From assembly GCA_902763085.1 (NCBI GenBank), contig CACWQW010000006.1:1-40522 (forward strand): DNA of 40,522 bases, given 5' to 3'. This DNA is from Dongibacter bovis. GTDB lineage: Bacteria; Bacillota; Negativicutes; Selenomonadales; Selenomonadaceae. Positions 7,393-18,100 of this stretch are shown here, piece after piece. The notes under the pieces were generated by a model. That model was not told the origin of the DNA and did not search any database. It saw only the letters and a list, made by a program, of their open reading frames with translations. Positions within the stretch are counted from its first letter, which is position 1. Each line of letters opens with the position of its first letter. The translations under genes and the position numbers were made by a program.

Positions 7393-10300
7393 TCAGGCTC
7401 CTTTCTGCACGCGGCGCGTGAGCGCCGCCTCATCCCCCGCGAGCGCCATGAGCACGCGCGTGAGGAAATTAACGATATCCTTCCGGTACGAGGCCAGGAG
7501 GCGGAAGCGCAGCAGCCCTTGCTGCGGCAGGATCGTGAGGTTCGGGCCGAAGCGGTCCTTGAGCTTCATGAGGCACTCCGGCGCGAATGACGGCTCCTTC
7601 GTGAGGCGCAGCTCTACGAAAGCGGGCTGCTGCGCGATGGAGGCGATGCCGAGCTCCCGCGCGTAGTTGCGGATACGCGTGACAGCGAGGAGGTTCATGA
7701 CGCCCTTTGTCGGCTCGCCGAACCGGTCGATGAGCTCGTCGATAAAGGCGGGAATCTCCTCGTTCTTCCGGATGGCGGCGATGCGCTGGTAGATCTCGAG
7801 CTTGTGCTGTGCGTCCTCGATGTAGCCGCCGTCGATGTACGCCTCCGTCTGGATCTCGATCGTCGGCTCGGGGCGCACCTTCGCGGGCTTCTTCTGCTGC
7901 AGCGCGTCGATGGCCTCCTCGAGCAGCTTGCAGTACATCTCGAAGCCGACGCTCGCGATGTGTCCGTGCTGCTGCGCGCCCAAGAGATTACCCGCGCCGC
8001 GGATCTCGAGGTCGCGCATGGCGATCTTGAAGCCCGCACCGAGTTCGGCGAACTCCTTCATCGCCGCGAGGCGCTTCTCCGCCGTCTCCGTGAGCACCTT
8101 GTCCTCGTGGTAGACGAAATACGCGAACGCCATGCGCGGCGAGCGACCGACGCGCCCGCGCATCTGGTAGAGCTGCGAGAGACCGAAGTGATCGGCGTTG
8201 TAGACGATGATGGTGTTCGCGTTCGCGACGTCGAGGCCGTTCTCGACGATGCTCGTCGCGAGCAGGATGTCCCCCTTGCCCTCGTAGAAGTCCATCATGA
8301 CGCGCTCGAGGCTCTCTTCGGGCATCTGCCCGTGCGCGACGAGCACGCGCGCCTCCGGCACGAGCTCCGCGAGGTGCGCGCGCATGGCGTCGATGCTCGC
8401 GACGCGGTTGTAGACGAAGAAGACCTGCCCGCCGCGCCGCAGCTCGCGCTTGATCGCGCTCGCCATCACGGCGTCGCTCGCTTCGACGACGTACGTCTGC
8501 ACGGGGAAGCGCTCGGCCGGCGGCGTCTCGATGATGCTCATATCCCGCGCGCCGACGAGCGACATGTGCAGCGTGCGCGGGATCGGCGTCGCCGAGAGCG
8601 TGAGCACATCGATGCCCGCCGCGAGGCTGCGGATCTTGTCCTTCTGCTTCACGCCGAACCGCTGCTCCTCATCGACGATGAGCAGGCCGAGGTCCTTGAA
8701 ATGCACCTTGCGCTGGTTGAGGATCGCATGCGTGCCGATGAGGATGTCGACATCGCCGCTCGCCACGCGCTCGAGCGTCTCTTTCTGCTCCCGCGCGGAG
8801 CGGAAGCGGCTGATGACATCGACGGTCGGCAGGAAGTTCAGGAAACGCTGCGAGAACGTCTGATAGTGCTGCTGCGCGAGCACCGTCGTCGGCACGAGCA
8901 CGGCGACCTGCTTGCCGTCCATCGCCGCCTTGTACGCGGCGCGGATCGCGACCTCTGTCTTGCCGAAGCCCACGTCGCCGCAGAGCAGGCGATCCATCGG
9001 CTTCGGGCGCTCCATATCCGCCTTGATCTCGCGGATGGCGCGCAGCTGGTCCTGCGTCTCCTCGTAGGGGAACGCATCCTCGAACTCGCGCTGGCTCGCA
9101 TCGTCCGGCGAAAAGGCATAGCCCGTCGCCTGCTTGCGCTTCGCGTAAATCTCGATGAGCTTCTCCGCGATATCCTCGACAGATTTTTTCGCGCGCGCCT
9201 TCGCCTTCGCCCATTCCGTGCCGCCCATGCGCGAGAGGCGCGGCACCTCGCCCTCCGCGCCGATGTACTTCTGCAGGAGGTGCACCTGGTCCGTCGGCAC
9301 GTAGAGCTTGTCGTCACCGCCGTACTTGATGTGCAGGTAGTCGCGGTGCACGCCGCCGACATCGAGCGTCACGACGCCGAGGTACTTGCCGATGCCGTGG
9401 TTCACGTGGACGACGTAGTCGCCCGGCTTGATCTCACGGAAATGGGAGATCTTCTCGCCCGTCGGCGCCTTCATCGCCGTGCGGCGCTTCATGCGGCCGA
9501 AGATATCCTTCTCCGTGAGCACGACGAGATGGTCCTGCGCGAACTCGAACCCGGAGAGCAGCGTGCCGACCTGCACGCTGATGAGCTTCGGTGAGAGCGC
9601 CTCCCCCGCCGCGATGACGGACGACGGCAGGCGCCTCTTCGCGAGCAGCTCGCGCAGGCCCTGCGCCTTCTCCTTCGTCCCCATGCGCACGAGGATGCGC
9701 TCGCCCGCTGCGAGCCAGCGCGAAAGCTCGCTCGCGAGGAGGTCCATCTGCCGCTGGAACGGCGTCATGTTCGTGATCGTAAAGCTCAACAACTCCGACG
9801 GCGTGCAGCCGTGCACCTGCTGAAGCATGAGCGCTGAGAAGATCACCGCATGCGGCGCGGCAGCCGCGAGGAGGTCCTCCCAGCGGAAGAGGTGCTGCTG
9901 ACTCTCCGGGTTCTCCTTGACGAGCGTGCGCAGCGCCTCGCGGATGCGCGTCGGCTCATCGAAGATGACCGTGCCGCCCTCCCCGAGGAAGGAGAGGAAC
10001 GGCTCCGGCGTGCCCGCGCGCTCCGTCTGCGCAAGCGGCAGGACGGCGAGCGCACCGATGCTCTTCACCGAGCGCTTCGTCTCGAGGTCGTACTCGCGCA
10101 GCGAGTCGATCTCCTCATCGAAGAACTCCACGCGCACAGGCGTCGTGCGATTCACGGGGAAGACGTCGACGATGCCACCGCGCGCGCTGAACTGCCCCAT
10201 GGACTCGACCTCGTCGACGCGCTCGTAGCCGAGCCCCGCCAACCGCTCGATGAGATGCGCGAGGCCGAAGTCGCCGCCCGCCTCGAGGCGCAGTGACAGT

Positions 10301-10719
10301 CGGGAGAAATCGCTGCGCGACATGCCCTTCGCCGCCGCAGCGCCCGCGAGCGCGAGCACGATGAGCGGCTCGCCGCGCACGAGGCGCCCGAGGACGTCCA
10401 TGCGGCGCGCCACGCGCTCGCGGCTCCCCACGGCGCTCTTGAACGCCTGCGCCGCCGCGTCGACCTCCGGCAGCTCGACGACCGCTGTGCCCGGCAGCAG
10501 CGCGCTGAGGTCCTCGCGCCAGTCCTCGAGGCTCTCCCGGCTGTGCACGAGGAGAACGGTCGGGCGCGGTGCCGCCGCGTACGCCGCAGCGTAGAGCACG
10601 TGCTTCTGCGAGCCGGAAAGCCCGTAGACGAGCGACGAGCCGCCCTCCTTCCGAAAGAGTTCCTGCAGCTTGCGCACCGAGGCGTCCTCGCCAAGTGCGC
10701 GAAATAACGTATCCATCAA
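7393..10719 (-). CDS. mfd: Transcription-repair coupling factor Mfd
   Basis: Superfamily-2 DNA translocase that removes RNA polymerase stalled at lesions and recruits UvrA. The 1108 residues show the UvrB-like N-terminal region, the CarD-like RNA polymerase interaction domain at about 430-490 (KPGDYVVHVNHGIGKYLG), Walker A GDVGFGKT near 580, DEEQRFG near 680, TLSATPIPRTL, the arginine-finger motif QMRGRVGR near 850, and the C-terminal TRCF domain. The start is either the TTG at 10719 (9 nt after GGAG) or the ATG three bases later. The stop is one base before the YabN-like gene. Confidence 0.97.
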   Translation of the reverse strand: MMDTLFRALGEDASVRKLQELFRKEGGSSLVYGLSGSQKHVLYAAAYAAAPRPTVLLVHSRESLEDWREDLSALLPGTAVVELPEVDAAAQAFKSAVGSRERVARRMDVLGRLVRGEPLIVLALAGAAAAKGMSRSDFSRLSLRLEAGGDFGLAHLIERLAGLGYERVDEVESMGQFSARGGIVDVFPVNRTTPVRVEFFDEEIDSLREYDLETKRSVKSIGALAVLPLAQTERAGTPEPFLSFLGEGGTVIFDEPTRIREALRTLVKENPESQQHLFRWEDLLAAAAPHAVIFSALMLQQVHGCTPSELLSFTITNMTPFQRQMDLLASELSRWLAAGERILVRMGTKEKAQGLRELLAKRRLPSSVIAAGEALSPKLISVQVGTLLSGFEFAQDHLVVLTEKDIFGRMKRRTAMKAPTGEKISHFREIKPGDYVVHVNHGIGKYLGVVTLDVGGVHRDYLHIKYGGDDKLYVPTDQVHLLQKYIGAEGEVPRLSRMGGTEWAKAKARAKKSVEDIAEKLIEIYAKRKQATGYAFSPDDASQREFEDAFPYEETQDQLRAIREIKADMERPKPMDRLLCGDVGFGKTEVAIRAAYKAAMDGKQVAVLVPTTVLAQQHYQTFSQRFLNFLPTVDVISRFRSAREQKETLERVASGDVDILIGTHAILNQRKVHFKDLGLLIVDEEQRFGVKQKDKIRSLAAGIDVLTLSATPIPRTLHMSLVGARDMSIIETPPAERFPVQTYVVEASDAVMASAIKRELRRGGQVFFVYNRVASIDAMRAHLAELVPEARVLVAHGQMPEESLERVMMDFYEGKGDILLATSIVENGLDVANANTIIVYNADHFGLSQLYQMRGRVGRSPRMAFAYFVYHEDKVLTETAEKRLAAMKEFAELGAGFKIAMRDLEIRGAGNLLGAQQHGHIASVGFEMYCKLLEEAIDALQQKKPAKVRPEPTIEIQTEAYIDGGYIEDAQHKLEIYQRIAAIRKNEEIPAFIDELIDRFGEPTKGVMNLLAVTRIRNYARELGIASIAQQPAFVELRLTKEPSFAPECLMKLKDRFGPNLTILPQQGLLRFRLLASYRKDIVNFLTRVLMALAGDEAALTRRVQKGA

Positions 10720-10749
10720 ATGAACAGACTCCTCAATCCATGCAAAGAA

Positions 10750-10769
10750 GCCGGAAAATGATTTCCGGC
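10750..10769 (-). terminator. Second hairpin before mfd, terminator-like
   Basis: A perfect eight-pair stem GCCGGAAA/TTTCCGGC with a four-base loop; on the minus strand TTCTTT follows. It lies 28 nt downstream of a stronger terminator and about 30 nt before mfd, so it may be a back-up terminator or part of the mfd leader. Confidence 0.5.
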
Positions 10770-10797
10770 GAATTCATCCAAAACAACAGGTGACAGG

Positions 10798-10827
10798 AAA
10801 AAGGGCTCCCGCCTGCCGCGGCAGCCC
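10798..10827 (-). terminator. Intrinsic terminator after the zinc-binding protein gene
   Basis: The GGGCT/AGCCC stem encloses a GC-rich arm and is followed on the minus strand by TTTTT. It begins about 16 nt after the stop of the upstream gene. Confidence 0.75.
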
Positions 10828-10843
10828 GAAACATCTCATAGGC

Positions 10844-11467
10844 TCAACGCTTGCGGAGGAGGTCCGGGCGCAGGAAATCGATCTCGCAGCCGGGCTGCAG
10901 CTGGCGCAGGTCCTCCGCCGTGGCGGCGGGGATGACCGCGTAGCTGCCGCAGCGCGTGCAGGTGAGATGGATGGCATCCTCCGCGATGTCCGCCGTGAAC
11001 TCATGCCCACCGCACGGGCAGAGGATCTCCCCCTCCTCCGCGAAATCGTGCAGGCGATTGAACGCCTCGAGGAGGATCTGCTGCCGCTCCATGAAGTTGT
11101 ACGCGTCCTGCGGGTGCAGCGCGTCGTACTCCGCAGCGTTGAAGTCGAGGAACTCCGCGATGTCCTGCCAGCGGCCGATGTAGCCGAGCTCGAAGTGATC
11201 GCTCTCGCAGTAGATCTTCTCGAAGCGGAGCGCTTTCGCCTTGCGCAGGGGATACGTGAAGCGGTTGAGCGAGCCGCAGACGCCGCACGTCGTCTCGACG
11301 ATGAGGCCGCTGCGCGGCGCAAAGCGGATGGCGGCCTTCTCCGCGCCGCAATGCGAGCACGTGAGCACCTGTCTCCCGTGGCCCGTGAAGAGGGGCACAT
11401 CCGTGATCTCGATCTGCCCGCAGCGCTGGCAGTAGAAGGCCACGCTGCATAGAGTGTCCACCAGCAC
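10844..11467 (-). CDS. Cysteine-rich zinc-binding protein, function unknown
   Basis: 207 residues, not recognised as a named family. It has four zinc-ribbon-like pairs: CQRCG (about 13-17), CSHCG (about 37), CGVCG (about 61) and a C-terminal CPCGGH matched with CTRCGS. A middle segment without cysteines is rich in acidic and aromatic residues. No membrane segment or enzymatic motif is seen. The start is GTG at 11467, nine nt after AAGGAG. It sits alone between pyrG and mfd with its own terminator. The pattern fits a structural zinc protein. Confidence 0.65.
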   Translation of the reverse strand: MLVDTLCSVAFYCQRCGQIEITDVPLFTGHGRQVLTCSHCGAEKAAIRFAPRSGLIVETTCGVCGSLNRFTYPLRKAKALRFEKIYCESDHFELGYIGRWQDIAEFLDFNAAEYDALHPQDAYNFMERQQILLEAFNRLHDFAEEGEILCPCGGHEFTADIAEDAIHLTCTRCGSYAVIPAATAEDLRQLQPGCEIDFLRPDLLRKR

Positions 11468-11612
11468 AAAAATCCGCTCCTTTCACCATGTTCTTCCTTT
11501 TATGGCATACTTTCGCCGTGCCCGGCAAAATTCCTGCCTGCGATGGTAAAAAGAGCGGAACGTTTTTGCTTCTGTGAGAAAGGTCAGCGGATCCGGCGGA
11601 AGCGCTAGCGCC

Positions 11613-13261
<1,649 letters not shown>

Positions 13262-13276
<15 letters not shown>

Positions 13277-13295
13277 TCGAGAATCCCCGCCGCCT
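13262..13295 (-). terminator. Intrinsic terminator after the delta-factor gene
   Basis: Eight-pair stem AGGCGGCG/CGCCGCCT with a loop of about 15 nt, followed on the minus strand by TTAAAA, so the T-tract is short. It closes the ywiB-argS-rpoE operon. Confidence 0.6.
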
Positions 13296-13301
13296 GTGAC
13301 A

Positions 13302-13649
13302 TCATTCCTGGATGCTCTCGAAGAGCTTTTCCTTGCGGCGGCTCGCCTTGTTCGCCGTGCGGGAGGAGCTTGTAGAGGAGCTGGAGGATCGCGTGTGGCG
13401 CTTCGTCTCGGGCGGGTTCCACTCCGTGAGGCCCCACTGCCCCTCGCCCTCATAGTGGAAGCGGCTGTCCATGTTGATGAGCGTGTAGACCTCGGAGATC
13501 GCCGCGGAGAGGGACTGCACCGGCTTGTGCTTCTTCTCGATGACATCGAGCACGAGGTCTTTATAGTACATCGTCTGCCCTGCCTGCGACAGCACGTAGT
13601 AGGCAATGTCGACTTCTGTCTTTTTCGTGAAATCCTGCGGTTCTGACAT
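13302..13649 (-). CDS. rpoE: DNA-directed RNA polymerase delta subunit
   Basis: Gram-positive RNA polymerase accessory subunit that helps core recycling and promoter selectivity. Residues 1-75 form the HARE-HTH domain (DIAYYVLSQAGQTMYYKDLV; NMDSRFHYEGEGQWGLTEW). In Bacillus the second half is a long Asp/Glu tail; here it is short and Ser/Arg/Lys-rich (KRHTRSSSSSTSSSRTANK), close to opposite in charge. AGGAGG lies about 9 nt before the ATG. The gene follows argS by about 21 nt and has no promoter of its own that I can see. Confidence 0.88.
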   Translation of the reverse strand: MSEPQDFTKKTEVDIAYYVLSQAGQTMYYKDLVLDVIEKKHKPVQSLSAAISEVYTLINMDSRFHYEGEGQWGLTEWNPPETKRHTRSSSSSTSSSRTANKASRRKEKLFESIQE

Positions 13650-13670
13650 GAATGAACTCCTCCTGTTGAC

Positions 13671-15326
13671 TTACATGTGATCTGGCGCGGACACGCCGAG
13701 GATGCCGAGCGCGTGGCGGATGACATGCGCCGTGACCGTCACGAGCGCGAGGCGCGCCTCCGCGAGCTTCGGCTCCGTGCCCATGATGCGGCACTTGTTG
13801 TAGAAACTGTGGAACAGCGCGGCGATATCATAGGCATAGCGGGCGATGCGCTGCGGCGCGTAGTCGCTCGCGGCGCGGTCGATCTCCTCCGGGTACTCCT
13901 CGATCTTCTTGATGAGTTCGACTTCCGACGCATCGGTGAGCAGCGAGAGCTCCGGCTTTTCCGAGAGCGCGAGCCCCGCTTCCTCCGCCTGCCGGAAGAT
14001 GCTCATGATGCGCGCGTGCGCGTACTGGATGTAGTAGACGGGGTTGTCGTTCGACTTCTTCTTCGCGAGGTCGAGGTCGAAGTCGAGCTGGCTGTCGAGC
14101 GATCGCATGAGGAAGAAGTAGCGCGCCGCGTCGGTGCCGACCTCCTCCATGAGCTCATTGAGCGTGACGCTCTGCCCCGTGCGCTTGCTCATCTTCACGA
14201 GTTCGCCGTCGCGGTAGAGCGCGACCATCTGCAGCAACAGCACCGTGAGCTTGTCCGCGTCGTGGCCGAGTGCCGACATCGCCGCCTTCACGCGGCAGAC
14301 GTAGCCGTGGTGGTCGGCGCCCCAGATGTTGATGAGGCGCTCGAAGCCGCGCGCATACTTGTTGTCGTGGTAGGCGATGTCCGCCGCGAGGTACGTCGGC
14401 ACGCCGTTGTCGCGGATGACAACGCGGTCCTTGTCGTCGCCGTACTCCGTCGACTTCAGCCAAAGCGCACCGTCCTTCTCATAGATCTTGCCGTTCGCCT
14501 TGAGCTTTTCGACCGCCGCGCAGATGGCGTCCGGATGAAGCGTGCGCTCGCTGAACCAATGGTCGAACGTGACGTGGAACGCCGCGAGATCTTCCTTGAG
14601 CAGCGCGAGCTTTTCGCGATACGCGAGGTCCTTGAAGAGGTCGAGCCTCTCCTCCTCGCTGAGCGCGAGGTACTTGTCGCCGTCCTTCTCGATGATGCGC
14701 TTCGCCGTATCGACGATATCCGCGCCATGATAGCCGTTCTCCGGGAACGTGACCTCCTTGCCAAGGAGCTCGAGATAGCGCGCGTTGACGGACGCCGCGA
14801 GGATGTTCATCTGGTTGCCGGCGTCGTTGATGTAGTACTCGCTCTCGACATCGTAGCCCGCTGCGCGCAGCAGGTTCACGAGCGCCGAGCCCGCCGCGGC
14901 GCCGCGGCCGTGGCCGACGTGCAGCGGCCCCGTCGGGTTCGCGCTCACGTACTCGACCTGGATGCGGCCCGCGTCCTTCTTCGGCAGCTGACCGTACGTC
15001 TCGCCTGCCGCGAGGATCTTGGCGAACGAGTCGTAGAGGACATTCGCCTTCAGATAGAAATTCAAAAAGCCCGGTCCCGCGACCTGCGTGTGATCGAGCC
15101 AATCTCCCTCGAGGCGCGAAGCGATCTCCTGTGCAATCTGGCGCGGGTTCTTGTGGAACACGCGCGCCGACTGCATTGCGAAGTTCGTCGCGAAATCGCC
15201 GAACTGCTTCTCCGGCGGCACCTCGAGCTCCACCTCTGGCAGCTCGCCGGCCGGCAGGGCGCCCGCTGCGATTGCAGCCTGCGCGGCGCTCCGGATGGCC
15301 TCTGTCAACGTCTCCTTGATATCCAA
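13671..15326 (-). CDS. argS: Arginyl-tRNA synthetase
   Basis: Class I aminoacyl-tRNA synthetase charging tRNA(Arg). The 551 residues include the N-terminal Add-1 domain, the HIGH-type motif GPLHVGHGRG near residue 132, KMSKRTGQ near 376, and a DALR-type anticodon domain at the C-terminus. The start is TTG at 15326, 7 nt after AAAGGAGG; a longer frame upstream lacks a ribosome site and runs into ywiB. It is the middle gene of ywiB-argS-rpoE. Confidence 0.96.
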   Translation of the reverse strand: MDIKETLTEAIRSAAQAAIAAGALPAGELPEVELEVPPEKQFGDFATNFAMQSARVFHKNPRQIAQEIASRLEGDWLDHTQVAGPGFLNFYLKANVLYDSFAKILAAGETYGQLPKKDAGRIQVEYVSANPTGPLHVGHGRGAAAGSALVNLLRAAGYDVESEYYINDAGNQMNILAASVNARYLELLGKEVTFPENGYHGADIVDTAKRIIEKDGDKYLALSEEERLDLFKDLAYREKLALLKEDLAAFHVTFDHWFSERTLHPDAICAAVEKLKANGKIYEKDGALWLKSTEYGDDKDRVVIRDNGVPTYLAADIAYHDNKYARGFERLINIWGADHHGYVCRVKAAMSALGHDADKLTVLLLQMVALYRDGELVKMSKRTGQSVTLNELMEEVGTDAARYFFLMRSLDSQLDFDLDLAKKKSNDNPVYYIQYAHARIMSIFRQAEEAGLALSEKPELSLLTDASEVELIKKIEEYPEEIDRAASDYAPQRIARYAYDIAALFHSFYNKCRIMGTEPKLAEARLALVTVTAHVIRHALGILGVSAPDHM

Positions 15327-15372
15327 GAAACATCCTCCTTTGTCTATGGCAAGGCCGCCGTTTGCGGCAGCC

Positions 15373-15804
15373 TCATTCCGCCTCAATCTCGATGGTCAGC
15401 GCACAGCTGCCCTGGAAAGCCCCCTGCAGGAACAAGTCATAGCGGAGCGCGATGCGCCCCGTCCCGTCCGCCTGGCAGGCGAGGGAAAGCTCATGCGTGC
15501 GCACGGTGAGCGGGATATTCCCGTAGGGCGAGCGATAGAGCCCCTGCCGCTCCGCCCCGCGCACGAACTCGAGCCGCTGCTCGACGGCGCCGTGGCGCAC
15601 GAGCGTGAGCCCGTTCTCCGAGAACTTCAGCAGCGACGGCACCGCCTGTCCCGCGAGCAGGGTGCGGTCCTCGTAGCGCAGGTAGTGCTTACCGCCCTTC
15701 CCGTCATGCCGCGCCACCGCCTGCGTCTCCGTGTGCTGCACCGCGCCCTCCGCGTCTTTCTGTGTTCCACGGATGCGAATGCGCACGCGCTCAGGCTCTG
15801 CCAT
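15373..15804 (-). CDS. DUF1934 (YwiB-like) calycin-fold protein
   Basis: 143 residues resembling the DUF1934 family, small beta-barrel proteins of unknown function usually encoded just before argS (as ywiB in Bacillus). Seen: VRIRIRGTQKD at the start, the barrel-forming YLRYEDRTLL, a Gly/Asn turn (YGNIPLTVRTHEL), and strands near the end (ALRYDLFLQG). No cysteines, no signal peptide. AGGAGG precedes the ATG. It is the first gene of the operon behind a strong promoter. Confidence 0.85.
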   Translation of the reverse strand: MAEPERVRIRIRGTQKDAEGAVQHTETQAVARHDGKGGKHYLRYEDRTLLAGQAVPSLLKFSENGLTLVRHGAVEQRLEFVRGAERQGLYRSPYGNIPLTVRTHELSLACQADGTGRIALRYDLFLQGAFQGSCALTIEIEAE

Positions 15805-15837
15805 CAGACCACCTCCTGCAAAAATACACTAATTGTT

Positions 15838-15866
15838 ATTATAACGTAAGGGCGAGGGCTTGCCAA
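15838..15866 (-). promoter_or_regulatory. SigA-type promoter of the ywiB-argS-rpoE operon
   Basis: TTGGCA, a 17-bp spacer and a perfect TATAAT on the minus strand; the leader is about 26 nt. It is one of the closest matches to consensus in the window. Confidence 0.85.
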
Positions 15867-15916
15867 CAATTTTTTGCCACACTCCGCCTGCAGGAGCGCT
15901 CCCCGCTTTCTGAAAC

Positions 15917-15948
15917 GAAAAAGGAACCGCTCCCGAAGGAGCGGTTCC
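15917..15948 (-). terminator. Intrinsic terminator of the chemotaxis cluster
   Basis: A perfect 11-pair stem GGAACCGCTCC/GGAGCGGTTCC with a four-base loop, followed on the minus strand by TTTTT. It lies about 40 nt after the chemoreceptor stop. Confidence 0.92.
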
Positions 15949-15987
15949 CGGAACGCGGCGAGACTCTCATCCCTGCCGCAGAAATCT

Positions 15988-18003
15988 TTATACCTTGAAC
16001 TTGTGCACCTCACCCTGCAGGTCCTCGGCGAGCTGCGAGAGGCTGCGCGTCGAGGCGGCGATCTCCTCGCTCGACGCCGACTGCTCCTCCGTCGTGGCGG
16101 AGACGCTCTGCGTGCGCGAGGCGTTCTCGTGGCTGATGGCGGCGATGCTCTCCATCTCCTCCGTCATCGACTTCGTACCGTTCGAGATGGCCTGGATGCT
16201 GTTCGAGACCTCCTGGATGCCACCCGCAAGTGCCTCGACCTGCAGCTTGATCGATGTGAAGATCTCATCTGCCTGCTGCACGGCCTGGCGCGAGCCTGCG
16301 ACGCTCTGCGTGCTCTGCGTGCTCGCATCCACGGCTTCCTTCATATCCGTCTGGATCGTCGCAACGAGCTCGGCGATCTTCGTCGCAGAGCTCCCGGACT
16401 CCTCCGCGAGCTTGCGGACCTCGTCGGCGACGACGGCGAAGCCGCGTCCCGCCTCGCCCGCGCGCGCCGCCTCGATGGCGGCGTTCAGCGCGAGCAGGTT
16501 CGTCTGCTCCGCGATGCCCGTGATGACGTCGACGATCTTGCTGATCTCGTCCGACTGCTTCGCGAGCTTCTCGATCGTGCTCTGCACCGTGCCCGTGCCG
16601 CTATCGATCTCGCCCATCGCCGTGACGATGTCCTGGATCGCCGCCTGACCGTGGCCGATGGCATCGACGGTCTGCTCCGTGACGATGGCGATGGCGGACG
16701 CGTTGCCAGCCACGCTCTCCGTCTGCTCCGCGATGTCCTTGACCGTCGCGGTCGTCGAACTGATGGACTCCGACTGCTTGCCGATGCCCTCGGCGATGTC
16801 GATGACGCTCGTCGCGACACTCGTCGACGCCTCCGCCGTCTGCTGGGCGGCCGCCGTCAGCTCCTCCGACGAGGCGGAGACGCGCTCCGCGTTCTTCGTG
16901 ATGCTTGTGATGAGATCGCGCATCGTGTGACGCATGTCAGCGAAGCCGCGCGCGAGCGTACCGAGCTCATCTTCCGTATCGAGGCAGAGCGGGCGCTTCG
17001 TGAGGTCGCCGCTGTTGATGAGCTCGCACTCGTCGCGCAGCGTCTGCACCGGCTTGCTGAGCTTCTCTGAAATATAGATGATGACGGCCGACACGATGAT
17101 GAGCATGAGCAGCGCGAGTCCCAGCATCGTCTTCATGAGCGTGCTCGCGGACGCCTCCACTTCACTGAGCGGTGCCACGGCCACAGCGACCCAGTGGCGG
17201 TAGCCGAGGTCGACCGGCGTCATGACGGCGAGCGAATCCACGCCCTTGGAAGTCTTGTACTGCGTGACGACCTGCTGCTTCGAGCCCGCCGCCTCCTTGA
17301 AGCCATCGACGAGCTTCTGGTCGATGGTCTTGCCGTTCGTCTCCGTCTGCGTGAGATCCATCTTGCCGACGTCCTCCGGCTGCTGCGCGTAGGCGACCGT
17401 CAGGCCATCCTCATCGGCCACATAGACGCGGCCCGTATCGAAGAACTCGATATCGCCAACGAGCGAGTTGATCGAGTCGAGCTCGATCGTGCCGTAGACG
17501 ATGCCGACGAGCTGCTCGTGCTCATCGAGCACTGGATAGGCGATGATCGTGATGAGCTTTCCGCTCGTGCCGGAGATGGAGGGCGCCGTGATGCAAGGCT
17601 GCTTCGTCTCGCGCACCTGCTTGATGTAGCCGCGCGTCGTGCGATCCATATCGACGCCCTTGTCGCTAAAGGCATGGCCGTCAACATCGGAGAAGGCGAA
17701 CATGGCGAAATCCCCGCCCTCCTTCTCCTTCATGGCAGCAAGTGCCGCCTCGCGCTGCACTCGGTCGCCGTGGATGATAGCCTTATCGTGCACGAGCCCC
17801 TTGACCGTCATGACGCTGCGCTAGAACTTCTCCTCGATCTGCAGCGCCGCGACCTGACCTGTCCGCTTCGCCATGTCATCGGCATCGCTCTTGAGCGCCG
17901 AGCTCGACATATAGTAGCTCACAGCGAAGAAAACGATAAAGCTGCCGATGAAGAGCGGCAGCAGTGCCAAAAGGAACTTGGTCTTGATCGTATTGAGTTG
18001 CAT
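15988..18003 (-). pseudogene. Methyl-accepting chemotaxis protein interrupted by an in-frame amber codon
   Basis: Read through, this frame is a full chemoreceptor of about 671 codons: first membrane helix at about residues 9-31, a periplasmic Cache-type sensor, a second membrane helix, HAMP, then the signalling coiled coil with the tip [19 protein letters not shown] and [17 protein letters not shown] at 17823-17821, about codon 61, splits it. The same frame continues, and the next ATG is at 17811 with no good ribosome site. The 60-residue 5' part has a sound start (GGAGGGAG before the ATG at 18003). A protein restarted at 17811 would lack the first membrane helix, so its sensor could not be exported. 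A single substitution, a sequencing error or suppression are all possible. Confidence 0.8.
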
Positions 18004-18100
18004 GAATGATCTCCCTCCGTTTTGCCTGACGATCCCCCATCGATCGGTATCTTTTCTCTCTAGCAATCATTCACTCGGTTTAACAACTTTCCCCTGTATC

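Noticed and set aside
17821..17823. Amber codon read as pyrrolysine
   Set aside because: Chemoreceptors have no use for pyrrolysine, no pylTSBCD genes are in the window, and the residue lies in an unremarkable part of the sensor.
18004..18100. Sigma-28-type promoter before the chemoreceptor
   Set aside because: TAAA is followed after 15 bp by CTAGAGAG, which does not resemble GCCGATAA. The TTGTTA with CTAGAG pairing is also too weak.
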